Below are positions 26,763-35,239 of a stretch of 64,000 nt of DNA, piece by piece. The notes below the pieces were generated by a model. That model searched no databases, was not told the origin of the DNA, and saw nothing but the letters and a program-made list of their open reading frames with translations. The stretch lies in assembly GCF_018343535.1 (NCBI RefSeq), contig NZ_JAGYPF010000004.1:44043-108042 (forward strand). Reading direction: 5' to 3'. How positions within the stretch are numbered: position 1 is the first letter of the stretch; every line of letters begins with the position of its first letter. The position numbers and the translations under genes were made by a program. The DNA comes from Neobacillus rhizophilus (GTDB lineage: Bacteria; Bacillota; Bacilli; Bacillales; Cytobacillaceae).

Positions 26763-26883
26763 CCATCATAGTGTTCTTTTAATTATATCAGTTTCCAAGA
26801 TTAATAATAGTAGAGTGTTGTGTGTATTCAGAAAATTCCTACAATAGTATTATGAAAAATGTGAAGAGAAATGGGGTTATAAA

Positions 26884-27666
26884 ATGGAAAATGTAGAGAA
26901 GACGTATGATTGGAAAGCAATTGTCGACAGGTTAAATCAGTACCTCAAAATTAAAACCATTCCAATAGGGATGAAAATGTTTGAGAAGAAAGAGGATATG
27001 GAAGCCATTCCTAAGATACGGCGGCCAAAAAGCATTCACACAACCGACCAAATTGTCGCCCAAGCTTCAAGATTGGGCTGGACCGTAGGAATCACTGCCG
27101 AAGACCTCGTTGGGGCCCAATGCCAGGTGGTCTTGGGATTACACCCCAGAAATGAGGAGTGGCTATCAGGAGAGCAAATGGCGGGCGTTTGGTTTGAAAA
27201 CCAGCAGGATTCAGCGAAACACCAGCAGGAGATGACGGTCGTCCCCCATGGAAAATATGAAGCGATGGCCGTGTCGCCACTTATGTTGAATCGTATCGCT
27301 GACCCCGACATTTGTCTGATCTATGGGACACCTGGGCAAATGATTCTTTTTATTAACGGCCTGCAGTGGAGGAATTTTGAAAAATTTGAATGGAGTGTCG
27401 TAGGGGAATCTTCCTGTGCGGATTCATGGGGGCGTGCCCTTGCGACAAGAAAACCTAGCCTTTCCATCCCTTGTTTTGCTGAACGAAGGTTTGGCGGGGT
27501 GTTGGACGATGAATTATTGATGGCTTTGGCGCCGGAAGATTTGTTAAAAGCTTTAGATGGATTGGAGGCTTTAAGCAAAAACGGAATGCGTTATCCGATT
27601 CCACAGTACGGCATTCAAATGGATGTGCAGGCAGGACTAGAAGTTACGTATGGGAAGCGGAAATAA
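26884..27666 (+). CDS. DUF169 family protein
   Basis: A 260-residue soluble protein matching DUF169: LNQYLKIKTIPIGMKMF at the start, GAQCQVVLGLHP near 79, MAVSPLMLNRIADPDICLIYG in the middle and ESSCADSWGRALATRKPSLSIPCFAERRF near 180. Conserved cysteines at the last two motifs suggest a metal or redox site. No activity is established for the family. It lies opposite the LysR gene and is followed after 42 bases by a small monooxygenase-like protein, which may share its pathway. Confidence 0.8.
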   Translation: MENVEKTYDWKAIVDRLNQYLKIKTIPIGMKMFEKKEDMEAIPKIRRPKSIHTTDQIVAQASRLGWTVGITAEDLVGAQCQVVLGLHPRNEEWLSGEQMAGVWFENQQDSAKHQQEMTVVPHGKYEAMAVSPLMLNRIADPDICLIYGTPGQMILFINGLQWRNFEKFEWSVVGESSCADSWGRALATRKPSLSIPCFAERRFGGVLDDELLMALAPEDLLKALDGLEALSKNGMRYPIPQYGIQMDVQAGLEVTYGKRK

Positions 27667-27708
27667 CTACAAAAAAGAATACCAGTATTATAAATAAGAG
27701 GAGGAATA

Positions 27709-28020
27709 ATGTTGAGTTTAAAAGTATTGAAAGTGACTTTCAAAAGCGCTAAATCTATCGAAGAGCTTTCAAAAATGTCGGAAGCGAGTTTGCCAAAGTT
27801 CCGTGCTCTAAAGGAAAGGGGACTTATTCAAAAATTATATGTAAGTAACCCTGAAACGGAAGAACGCGGGGGCATTTATATATTTGAAAGCCAGGAAGCC
27901 GTAGAAGAGTATTTGAATGGTCCAATTTATACGTCCATTGCAGAACGATTTGAGACAGGTGATACGCTTCGTTATGAAATTGTAGATTGCAATTTTACGT
28001 TATATCCAATAGAAAAATGA
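27709..28020 (+). CDS. YdhR-like small monooxygenase-fold protein
   Basis: A 103-residue protein of the dimeric alpha-beta barrel type. LKVLKVTFKSAKSIEELSKM at the start and GGIYIFESQEAVEEYLNGP near residue 65 fit the YdhR family of putative mono-oxygenases, which have no cofactor. GAGGAGG lies 6 bases before the ATG. It probably shares a transcript with the DUF169 gene. A GC-rich terminator follows. Function is inferred from fold likeness only. Confidence 0.72.
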   Translation: MLSLKVLKVTFKSAKSIEELSKMSEASLPKFRALKERGLIQKLYVSNPETEERGGIYIFESQEAVEEYLNGPIYTSIAERFETGDTLRYEIVDCNFTLYPIEK

Positions 28021-28048
28021 TTTTAGTAATATAGCGAATGTTTACATG

Positions 28049-28080
28049 CTGCCCCTCAGTTTTTTTACCGAGGGGTAGTT
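28049..28080. terminator. Terminator between convergent genes
   Basis: CTGCCCCTC and GAGGGGTAG pair around an internal T-run loop, with T-rich DNA beyond. It lies between the YdhR-like gene and the convergent DNA glycosylase. Confidence 0.65.
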
Positions 28081-28101
28081 ACATTTTTAATTAGATTTTT
28101 T

Positions 28102-29040
28102 TTAATAGAGGACACGCCATAAATAAAAAGTTGCATAGGCTTGCCAATTGGCCCACCTCTGAGATAGCTTTAATAGTTCTTCCTTTGTAGGCTTTTTCTC
28201 TGAACCAGTTAGATGCTTGATGGCGTTATGCAAGCCGACATCATCAATCGGATACGCTGAGGTAAATCGTAAGCAGCGCATCATGACGTAATTCGCTGTC
28301 CATGGACCAATCCCGCGAATCTTGATTAGGCCTTTTTCAACCTCCTTAAGGTTTTCCATTTTCAATAATTTTTCCTTAGATAATTCTCCGGTTACCATCA
28401 ATCGGGCAATTCCCAGTATATATTCACTCTTTTTCAATGTCATTTTAATATCGGCTAGATCTGCAGGTGTTAGCATTGCGATTTGATCATAGGTTGGAAA
28501 CAACCAATAGTTCTTTCCATTCCACTCGATAGATTCGCCAAATTTTTCAACAAATTGTCTTTTTAAAGTATAGGCGAATGCTAGATTAATCTGCTGCCCT
28601 AAGACTCCCCAGCAGAGCGCTTCAAATAAATCGGGAACGCCGATTACGCGTAGTCCGTAGAATTCTTGAACGGGGTTTTTAAGCAGTGGGTCCGATTTGG
28701 CCATTTCATAAAATGGCTTCAAATCACGATTCAGATCAAACCATTCACAGATGTACGAGACTACCGCAGCGCATTCCGCTAGATTACCAGGTCTAATGTC
28801 TTTTAAAAACTGAACGATCATCTGATTCCGATCATTTACATGAATTTGTACTAAAGCTTGTCTTTCTCCTACGGCAACAGCCCTTGTAATGATGCCGTTT
28901 TCGACTTCAAACATACATTCATTCTTGTTCCGCTCCAAATAGCCTAGATTCGCTCTTAGATTAAAGTCTTCCGGCAGCTTTATGATAATGTTCCCATTGA
29001 CTTCTTGCCAGCAGTCCTTTTCGTTTTGAATCTCTGTCAA
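28102..29040 (-). CDS. alkA: DNA-3-methyladenine glycosylase II (AlkA type)
   Basis: A 312-residue HhH-GPD glycosylase that removes alkylated bases. The N-terminal part (residues 1-120) resembles the AlkA_N domain; LCWGVLGQQINLAFAYTLKR starts the catalytic fold. The helix-hairpin-helix is LIKIRGIGPWTANYVMMR (near 235) with the catalytic Asp in YPIDDVGL (near 265). It is divergent from the methyltransferase at 29210 across 169 bases, so two alkylation-repair genes share a promoter region. A TATAAT element lies near 29145. Confidence 0.9.
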   Translation of the reverse strand: MTEIQNEKDCWQEVNGNIIIKLPEDFNLRANLGYLERNKNECMFEVENGIITRAVAVGERQALVQIHVNDRNQMIVQFLKDIRPGNLAECAAVVSYICEWFDLNRDLKPFYEMAKSDPLLKNPVQEFYGLRVIGVPDLFEALCWGVLGQQINLAFAYTLKRQFVEKFGESIEWNGKNYWLFPTYDQIAMLTPADLADIKMTLKKSEYILGIARLMVTGELSKEKLLKMENLKEVEKGLIKIRGIGPWTANYVMMRCLRFTSAYPIDDVGLHNAIKHLTGSEKKPTKEELLKLSQRWANWQAYATFYLWRVLY

Positions 29041-29209
29041 TTTTGACCCCTCCGCTTCCTTTTATATGTATTATCACAAGTATATCAATTCAATATCTTG
29101 CTTTTTGATTATCTTAATTGTTCGTTCTGCTATTTCTAGAGATATAATAGTGACAGAGGTGGTCTACACCCTCTTATTTCCGTCAAATACATGAATCGGA
29201 GGAAACAAA

Positions 29210-29737
29210 ATGACACCACAAATTAATACTCCACCCATCTATTGGTCATTATTTAATCATCATTCTTGGAATTTCTATATTGCTGCAACAGATAAGGGAC
29301 TTAGTTATGTCGGCTCACAAAACAAGCCGTTTGAGGAATTAGCGGTTTGGGCTGAAAAACGGTTTCCCGGCAGTCCACTGGTGGAAGATGGGGAGAAGCT
29401 AAAGCCGTATGCAGCCGAACTAATAGAATATTTTGAAGGGAAGCGAACGAATTTCACCGTCCCGAATGATTTACATGGGACTGAGTTCCAAGTCGCTGTT
29501 TGGAATGCCCTTTGTGAAATTCCGTTCGGACAGACCAAATCCTATTCTGACATCGCAAACAAAATAAATAAACCAGCTGCTGTTCGAGCAGTGGGAGCCG
29601 CCATTGGTGCTAATCCATTGTTAATAACTGTGCCATGTCACCGTGTTGTTGGAAAAAATGGTTCGTTGACAGGCTACCGCGGCGGATTAGAGATGAAGAC
29701 GCAGCTGCTTGATCTCGAAATAGTTCCATCTGAATAA
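29210..29737 (+). CDS. ogt: Methylated-DNA--protein-cysteine methyltransferase
   Basis: A 175-residue suicide repair protein that takes methyl groups from O6-methylguanine. The acceptor cysteine is in ITVPCHRVVGKNG (near residue 142), followed by LTGYRGGLEMK; the HTH GQTKSYSDIANKI with PAAVRAVGAAIGANP lies just before. No AraC-type Ada domain is present, so it is the Ogt/AdaB form. It pairs divergently with the AlkA-type glycosylase. The ATG follows a GGAGG site. Confidence 0.92.
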   Translation: MTPQINTPPIYWSLFNHHSWNFYIAATDKGLSYVGSQNKPFEELAVWAEKRFPGSPLVEDGEKLKPYAAELIEYFEGKRTNFTVPNDLHGTEFQVAVWNALCEIPFGQTKSYSDIANKINKPAAVRAVGAAIGANPLLITVPCHRVVGKNGSLTGYRGGLEMKTQLLDLEIVPSE

Positions 29738-29778
29738 TGCCGGTCTCCAGTGGGGGTGTTGGTAAAGTAGGCCAAGGA

Positions 29779-29810
29779 AAAAGCACACAGGTTATTGTGT
29801 GCTTTTATGC
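29779..29810. terminator. Bidirectional terminator
   Basis: AAAGCACACA and TGTGTGCTTT pair around a short loop with A/T-runs on both sides, between ogt and the convergent ywbE. Confidence 0.8.
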
Positions 29811-29818
29811 GGGGAAAA

Positions 29819-30013
29819 TTAGGTGTGAATTTCCTGGACTCGTCCAATTTGTCCATCCGTCAATCTGACCTTAATGCCGTGGGGATGGCTGGGTGATTTA
29901 GTGAGAATATCCTGAACGATTCCCCTGGTAAGCTTTCCAGTTTTCTGGTCCTTTTTTAAAACAATATCAACAGTAATCCCTGGCACAATGTCCTTCCGAT
30001 TTTGCCCGTTCAT
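29819..30013 (-). CDS. ywbE: YwbE family protein (DUF2196)
   Basis: A 64-residue protein, nearly all one beta-rich domain: IVPGITVDIVLKKDQKTGKL, then RGIVQDILTKSPSHPHGIKV and GQIGRVQEI. This is the complete YwbE/DUF2196 family length; the function is unknown, though its KOW-like look hints at nucleic-acid binding. Its ATG overlaps the stop of the upstream small gene (TAATG), so the two are translationally coupled. Confidence 0.88.
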   Translation of the reverse strand: MNGQNRKDIVPGITVDIVLKKDQKTGKLTRGIVQDILTKSPSHPHGIKVRLTDGQIGRVQEIHT

Positions 30014-30204
30014 TAAGAGCCCATTTTTCTTCGGGTATTGCTTGGCTTCTTGGTTTGCTGGCTTTTCATTTTTTGCGTTTGCAGGCTGCCAGTCTCTTTT
30101 CCTTTAGCTGCAGCTTGGTTTTTTTTGTTTTGCAGCTGCTGCTTGGCTAGTTCCTGTAAGCTTACCTTCTTTTTTTCTGTTTCCGGTTGGTGGTTCTCAG
30201 ACAT
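30013..30204 (-). CDS. Small Lys/Gln-rich protein upstream of ywbE
   Basis: A 63-residue low-complexity protein, strongly charged and Gln/Lys-rich (VSLQELAKQQLQNKKNQAAA), probably helical at the start and disordered after. Family not recognised. Its stop overlaps the ywbE start and AAAGGAGAT lies upstream of its ATG, which supports real translation. It may be an RNA-binding or ribosome-linked partner of YwbE, but nothing in the sequence proves it. Confidence 0.65.
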   Translation of the reverse strand: MSENHQPETEKKKVSLQELAKQQLQNKKNQAAAKGKETGSLQTQKMKSQQTKKPSNTRRKMGS

Positions 30205-30360
30205 CTGATCTATCTCCTTTATGTAAATGATAGTTAATTGAGTATACTCTATTTTTGCTTGGAAAGAAAGTACATATCATCAGTCTTGGCGGATAATTGT
30301 TTTTAATTGAAGGCGTGAATAGTTTGGAAAAAACATCCTAAAAAACAACTCAGCAATTAT

Positions 30361-30382
30361 GATAAGATACTAGTATCTTATC
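30361..30382. promoter_or_regulatory. Perfect 22-bp palindrome (operator candidate)
   Basis: GATAAGATACT and its exact reverse complement form an unbroken 22-bp palindrome, 17 bases before the ATG at 30400 and just before the ribosome site. A TATGAT -10 candidate overlaps its left edge, so a protein bound here would block transcription start or early elongation. No adjacent regulator gene is present. Confidence 0.7.
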
Positions 30383-30399
30383 TAAACAGGGGGAACAAC

Positions 30400-31674
30400 A
30401 TGAAAAAGCATAAAATTTTAGCAGTTTTGGAAAAAGAATTAGTCGTTGCCCTTGGTTGTACTGAACCAGTGGCAATTGCCTTGGCTGCTGCCACTGCCAA
30501 GAGCCATGCGCAAGGACAAATTCATGCCATTCGTGTTGAAGCGAGCGGAAATATCATTAAAAACGCGAAATCAGTTGGGATTCCAGGCATGTCAGCGAAA
30601 GGGCTAGAATTCGCTGCCGCACTTGGCGCAGCTGCCGGCGACCCGAATAAAAACTTGGAAGTATTGGACGGACTCACGGGAGAAGATGAACAGGCTGCGT
30701 TAAAATTAATAGAAGATGGCAAGGTAACAGCCGGCCAGTCAGATTCACCAAAAAGACTCTACATTGAAGTGATGATAGAAACAGATCAGCACAACTCAAA
30801 GGTCGTTATTTCGGATAATCATAGCAATATCACCTTAATAGAAGTGGACGGAAAAGCTGTTTACATGGGTGGATGTGAAAATATCGGACTGCAGACAGAG
30901 GAAGACGACCTGGAAGCGCTAACCATTGATGAGATATATGAGTGGGTATTAACGGCAGATCTTAAGGATCTTTCGCTTGTAAGAAAAAGCATTGAATTAA
31001 ATCGCATGATTGGATTAGAAGGGCTTTCTGGAAATTATGGGCTGAATGTCGGTAAGACGATAATACAAAATGTCAAAAAAGGCATTTTATCCGATGATTT
31101 GGCCACGGCTGCGATGTCGCTGGCCGCAGCCGGCTCGGATGCGAGAATGGCAGGTTCCACAATGCCAGTAATGGCCAATACCGGAAGCGGCAATCAAGGC
31201 ATTGCCGTTACCCTTCCGGTTGTTGCCGCGGCAGATAAGCTTCAGGTTTCCGAAGAAAAAATGATTCGGGCCGTTGCCCTTAGTCATTTGATCACCATCC
31301 ATATCAAATCTAAATTTGGCCGCCTTTCTGCCCTATGCGGTGTCACTGCTGCCGGGATGGGAGCGAGTGGTGCAATTGTATATTTGCTGGATGGAGGTCT
31401 TCACCAAGTGAAAGCGGCGATTCAAAATACAATTGGCAATGTTTCCGGAATGATTTGTGACGGGGCAAAGGCAGGCTGTGCGATGAAAGTCTCAACCTGT
31501 TCCAATGTTGCCGTCCAATCAGCTCTTTTAGCCTTGAACCATCAAGAGATTCAATCAACCGACGGCTTTATCCACGATGATGTCGAAAAAAGTATTGAAA
31601 GCTTTTGCAGGCTTGGAAATGAAGGAACAAGACAGACAGATGAGCTTATTTTAAAATTAATGCTGGAAAAGTAA
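30400..31674 (+). CDS. L-cysteine desulfidase family protein (CyuA/YhaM, UPF0597)
   Basis: A 424-residue protein of the UPF0597/serine dehydratase-alpha-like family, whose characterised members are 4Fe-4S L-cysteine desulfidases (cysteine to pyruvate, sulfide and ammonia). The N-terminal ALGCTEPVAIALAAA (near 18), GGCENIGLQ and the C-terminal cluster MICDGAKAGCAMKVSTCSNVA provide the likely iron-sulfur cysteines. Length fits the family. GGGGGAAC precedes the ATG. A perfect palindrome covers the promoter. No transporter is adjacent, but the patB/permease pair lies 7 kb upstream. Confidence 0.85.
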   Translation: MKKHKILAVLEKELVVALGCTEPVAIALAAATAKSHAQGQIHAIRVEASGNIIKNAKSVGIPGMSAKGLEFAAALGAAAGDPNKNLEVLDGLTGEDEQAALKLIEDGKVTAGQSDSPKRLYIEVMIETDQHNSKVVISDNHSNITLIEVDGKAVYMGGCENIGLQTEEDDLEALTIDEIYEWVLTADLKDLSLVRKSIELNRMIGLEGLSGNYGLNVGKTIIQNVKKGILSDDLATAAMSLAAAGSDARMAGSTMPVMANTGSGNQGIAVTLPVVAAADKLQVSEEKMIRAVALSHLITIHIKSKFGRLSALCGVTAAGMGASGAIVYLLDGGLHQVKAAIQNTIGNVSGMICDGAKAGCAMKVSTCSNVAVQSALLALNHQEIQSTDGFIHDDVEKSIESFCRLGNEGTRQTDELILKLMLEK

Positions 31675-31693
31675 TTACAAGAAATTGGCAGAA

Positions 31694-31721
31694 AAGTCGG
31701 CGGTATTTGGCCGGCTTTTTT
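31694..31721 (+). terminator. Intrinsic terminator
   Basis: AAGTCGG and CCGGCTT pair (one G-U) around CGGTATTTGG, followed by TTTTTT, after the cysteine-desulfidase-family gene. From 31722 to 31930 I see no gene, only AT-rich DNA that probably carries the DUF2062 promoter. Confidence 0.75.
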
Positions 31722-31940
31722 GTTACTGGAAAATGCCGGAATAACAAGCTTCTGGAGCAATTTCGACAAAATGCGAATCGTGCAAACCTTAGTATTTTTA
31801 TCTAGTTTTATACACGAAATTGTAATATACTATAAATGTAAACGTTAATAAGACCTCTTTATGTTTCAACTATCTATGGAATTCATTTTGACAGGAAATA
31901 CTAATTTTAGACGGAATTCGTTCAACCGGGGGTCAAAAGC

Positions 31941-32504
31941 ATGAATACAAAACAACGAAGGTATAATATGTTTCAACGTCTTGGACGTGCATTTAAATTA
32001 AACTTCATGAAACTGCTTCGTTCTCCCGGAGGAGCCAAAAAGGTTGCCTTAGGATTCGCGATTGGTTTCGGTTTAGAAATGTTGGTCATATCAACGGCTT
32101 CATTAATATATATATTGTTTATTCCAGCTGTCCGAATAGCAAAAGGTTCGCTTCCAGCTTCGATAATTGGAAACGTCATCGGAAAATTAACATTACTTCC
32201 AGTAATCCTGCTTCCATTTGCCGGTAAGCTAGGGAAATTATTCTTTCCAATAAAGGTTAGAATCGGACACCACAATCCTTTTTCTTTTCAAAAACTAATG
32301 CACGGTGATTTTACTGTGTTGGTTGGGTTTCTACACGGCAGTATCCATACATTAATCGGAATGTCGATTTTCGGGATTGTACTTGGTGTGATTTCCTACT
32401 TTATCATTCATTATTTTTACGAAAAGGAACTTACGAATCGTAAAAAGAGAAGACGGCAAAAACATGAAATTCGCTTAAATAGCATCAACAAAAACTATAT
32501 TTAA
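31941..32504 (+). CDS. DUF2062 membrane protein
   Basis: A 187-residue protein with a basic N-terminus (MNTKQRRYNMFQRLGRAFKL), three to four membrane helices between about residues 35 and 155, and a very basic C-terminal tail (NRKKRRRQKHEI). The pattern GGAKKVALGFAIGFGLEM, then ASIIGNVIGKLTLLP fits DUF2062, often seen near glycosyltransferases; no such neighbour exists here. Function unknown. GGGGGTC precedes the ATG. It stands alone between a terminator and the next leader. Confidence 0.8.
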   Translation: MNTKQRRYNMFQRLGRAFKLNFMKLLRSPGGAKKVALGFAIGFGLEMLVISTASLIYILFIPAVRIAKGSLPASIIGNVIGKLTLLPVILLPFAGKLGKLFFPIKVRIGHHNPFSFQKLMHGDFTVLVGFLHGSIHTLIGMSIFGIVLGVISYFIIHYFYEKELTNRKKRRRQKHEIRLNSINKNYI

Positions 32505-32516
32505 GTAAATTTTTAC

Positions 32517-32545
32517 TTGAATAATTCTGAAAATTCATGTAAAAT
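32517..32545 (+). promoter_or_regulatory. Sigma-A promoter for the CoA-transferase operon
   Basis: TTGAAT at 32517-32522 and TAAAAT at 32540-32545 are separated by exactly 17 bases, a good SigA match. Transcription would start near 32552 and run about 180 bases before the gene at 32735. Confidence 0.6.
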
Positions 32546-32551
32546 AAAAAC

Positions 32552-32709
32552 AACTTCATCCTATCCAGCCTGTCAGCGGAAGGTAATGGAGATGTATTCA
32601 AAACATAAGATTCGACTGATAAGTTTCCAGAACCAGCCTTAGCCGGCTGCTAAAATGGATCGCAAGCCAGTCCATACCACTTTTAAAGTGTGTTTGGTCT
32701 GGCTTTTTT
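32552..32709 (+). promoter_or_regulatory. Structured leader ending in a terminator (riboswitch/attenuator candidate)
   Basis: Between the promoter and the CoA-transferase gene the leader can fold: TATCCAG (about 32563) with CTGATA (about 32615), ATGT/ACAT within it, CAGCC/GGCTG (32635-32648) after it, and then an intrinsic terminator (32664-32709) where AAGCCAG pairs with CTGGCTT before TTTTTT. A terminator inside a 5' leader implies conditional read-through. I cannot match it to a known riboswitch class by eye (SAM, TPP, c-di-GMP, preQ1, T-box patterns are absent). Confidence 0.55.
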
Positions 32710-32734
32710 GATTTTTTAACAGGTGGTGGGATAT

Positions 32735-33922
32735 TTGAGTGGAGCACTAGCAGGTGTAAAAGTATTAGATTTAACAAGGGTTCTGGCTGGACCAAATTGT
32801 ACGATGATTTTGGCAGACCTTGGTGCCGATGTCATCAAGGTAGAAGCCCCGGGCGGCAGTGATGAAACCAGGTTCTGGGGCCCGCCGTTTCAAAACGGAG
32901 TGAGCGCTTATTATTTATGTGCCAATCGGAACAAGCGCAGCATCACCGTCAACCTAAAGTCAGACGAGGGCCGAGAAATTATCCGTAAGTTAGCTAAGGA
33001 AGCGGATGTCCTCATTCACAATTTTAAAACGGGCTCGATGGAAAAATGGGGGCTCGGGTACGATTCTTTGGAAAAAATAAACCCCCGGCTCGTTTTTTGC
33101 TCCATTACCGGATTCGGGGAAACAGGACCAAATAGCCATTTGCCCGGATACGACTATATCATCCAAGGTATGAGCGGCCTAATGAGCATTACGGGCAACG
33201 AAGAAAGCGGCCCGCTTAAAATTGGCGTGGCCATGGTCGATATTTTAACCGGTTTATATTCTGCAATTTCTATTGAAGCCGCTTTGTTTGAGCGGGAAAA
33301 ATCGGGCCGTGGTCAAAAAATCGATATGTCCCTGATGGATACGGCGGTAAGCTCGCTTGCCAATGTCGCCAGCAATTATTTGATTTCAGGTAAGGTACCA
33401 CGGAGGCTTGGAAATGACCATCCTAATGTCGTGCCTTACTCCACATTTTCCGCAGCAGACGGTGAATTGATCATTGCCGTCGGAAATAACCGGCAATTTG
33501 CATTGCTTTGTGAGGTAATTGGGCTAAGCGAACTGGCGGTGGATGAGAAGTTCCGTACCAATGAGGTAAGAGTGGAAAATCGTCAGGAACTTACGAGAAT
33601 CTTAAATAGCCAACTTCAGTTAAAGCAGGTCAGCGATTGGATGGAGCTATTTTCTGCCAACAATATTCCATGCGGTCCTATCAACACAATAGACCAAGTA
33701 TTTGACGACCCGCAAGTTGCGGCCCGAAATATGGTCGTTCAAGTAGACCATCCAGAGGCAGGGTTGGTGAAGCTCGTTGGCTCGCCTATAAAACTTTCTA
33801 GAACGGAGACAAGGGTTGAACGTCATCCGCCGATGGCCGGTGAGCATACCGACGAAATATTGCAGGAAGTGGGATTTACATTTGAGGAGATTAGCCGTTT
33901 GAAGGCGGATAACATTATTTAA
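32735..33922 (+). CDS. CaiB/BaiF family (type III) CoA-transferase
   Basis: A 395-residue class III CoA-transferase that moves CoA between carboxylic acids. LAGVKVLDLTRVLAGPNCTM at the start, LGADVIKVEAPGGSDETR, NRNKRSITVNLKS and the active-site Asp region QKIDMSLMDTAVSS (near residue 200) are typical. TTG at 32735 follows GGTGGTGGG; an in-frame GTG at 32723 overlaps that site. An acyl-CoA dehydrogenase follows 51 bases later, so the enzyme probably activates an acid for oxidation. The leader contains an attenuator. Confidence 0.9.
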   Translation: MSGALAGVKVLDLTRVLAGPNCTMILADLGADVIKVEAPGGSDETRFWGPPFQNGVSAYYLCANRNKRSITVNLKSDEGREIIRKLAKEADVLIHNFKTGSMEKWGLGYDSLEKINPRLVFCSITGFGETGPNSHLPGYDYIIQGMSGLMSITGNEESGPLKIGVAMVDILTGLYSAISIEAALFEREKSGRGQKIDMSLMDTAVSSLANVASNYLISGKVPRRLGNDHPNVVPYSTFSAADGELIIAVGNNRQFALLCEVIGLSELAVDEKFRTNEVRVENRQELTRILNSQLQLKQVSDWMELFSANNIPCGPINTIDQVFDDPQVAARNMVVQVDHPEAGLVKLVGSPIKLSRTETRVERHPPMAGEHTDEILQEVGFTFEEISRLKADNII

Positions 33923-33973
33923 AAAATTGGCCAAGTGCCGAAGTTGAATTTTTAAAAAGCAGGGGGAGAATGT

Positions 33974-35185
33974 GTGATGAATTTTGAATTCACGGAAGAG
34001 CAGGAAATGTTAAGAAAAATGGTAAGAAGCTTTGTTGATAAGGAAATCAATCCGAACATGCGAGAGTGGGACGAACGCGGTTATTTCGATCCGGTCATTT
34101 GGCAGCGTTTAAAAGAATTGGATTTGATGGGGGTTTGCATTCCGGAAGAGTACGGCGGCAGCGGCATGGATTATAACTCGCTGGCCATTGTTTGTGAAGA
34201 ACTGGAAAGAGGCGACACCGCTTTCCGTACTGCCGTATCGGTTCACATCGGGTTAAATAGCATGACTTTGTTGCAATGGGGAACAGAAGAACAGAAGCAT
34301 AAATACCTAGTTCCGCAGGCCAAAGGCGAAAAGATTGGAGCGTTTGGATTAACGGAGCCTGGAGCGGGTTCGGACGTGGCCTCGCTTGTAACAACTGCTG
34401 TGAAGGATGGAGACTACTATATTATAAACGGTCAGAAAACATGGATTTCGTTGTGTGATGTGGCGGACCATTTTATCGTGTTTGCCTATACGGATAAAGA
34501 GAAGAAGCACCACGGAATTTCCGCATTTATTGTGGAACGAACGATGCCTGGCTTTTCTTCTAAGGCGATAAAAGGGAAACTCGGAATTCGCTCAGGCAAT
34601 ACCGGGGAATTGTTCTTCGATCAAGTGCGCGTTCCGAAAGAAAACTTGCTTGGCCAGGAAGGGGAAGGTTTCAAAATTGCCATGTCCGCACTTGATAACG
34701 GCCGCTTCACGGTTGCCGCAGGAGCAGTCGGTTTGATTATGGCCAGTTTGGAGGAAAGCGTAAAATACTGTCATCAACGGAAAACGTTCGGCAAAGATAT
34801 CGGTAAGCATCAGCTGGTGCAGCAAATGCTTGCCAACATGGAAGCAGGATTGCAAATGAGCCGTTTACTGGTGTATCGTGCTGGCGAGTTGAAAAATAAG
34901 GGCGTTCGCAATACTCGTGAAACTTCGCTGGCGAAATGGCAGGCTTGTGATTTTGCCAATAAAGCGGCAGATGATGCGGTGCAAATCCATGGGGCGTACG
35001 GTTATTCAAGCGAATATCCGGTTGAGCGCTTTTTGCGGAACTCCAAGGCCCCGGTTATTTACGAAGGAACGCGGGAAATTCATACGGTTATGCAGGCGGA
35101 GTATGTGCTGGGGTACAGAGAGGATAAGGCGCTAAGCAACATGCTGCCGGCCTGGCCGTTTGAGAGTGAGAAAGTTACGGTTTAG
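33974..35185 (+). CDS. Acyl-CoA dehydrogenase
   Basis: A 403-residue FAD enzyme introducing the alpha-beta double bond in acyl-CoA. The signature GAFGLTEPGAGSDVAS (near residue 122), TWISLCDVADHFIVFA near 155, and the C-terminal QIHGAYGYSSEYPVERFLR are clear. The catalytic Glu is expected in VIYEGTREIHTVMQAEY (near 368). GGGGGAG precedes tandem ATGs at 33974/33977. Likely co-transcribed with the CoA-transferase. Substrate chain unknown. Confidence 0.92.
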   Translation: MMNFEFTEEQEMLRKMVRSFVDKEINPNMREWDERGYFDPVIWQRLKELDLMGVCIPEEYGGSGMDYNSLAIVCEELERGDTAFRTAVSVHIGLNSMTLLQWGTEEQKHKYLVPQAKGEKIGAFGLTEPGAGSDVASLVTTAVKDGDYYIINGQKTWISLCDVADHFIVFAYTDKEKKHHGISAFIVERTMPGFSSKAIKGKLGIRSGNTGELFFDQVRVPKENLLGQEGEGFKIAMSALDNGRFTVAAGAVGLIMASLEESVKYCHQRKTFGKDIGKHQLVQQMLANMEAGLQMSRLLVYRAGELKNKGVRNTRETSLAKWQACDFANKAADDAVQIHGAYGYSSEYPVERFLRNSKAPVIYEGTREIHTVMQAEYVLGYREDKALSNMLPAWPFESEKVTV

Positions 35186-35239
35186 GTTTTTCATTGGGGG
35201 AGCGGATTGATTGGTATTGTCGATCCGCTCTTTCTATTT

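Noticed and set aside
32552..32663. Known riboswitch class in the CoA-transferase leader
   Set aside because: Signatures of SAM, TPP, c-di-GMP, preQ1, cobalamin and T-box RNAs are absent, so I only call it a candidate structured leader.
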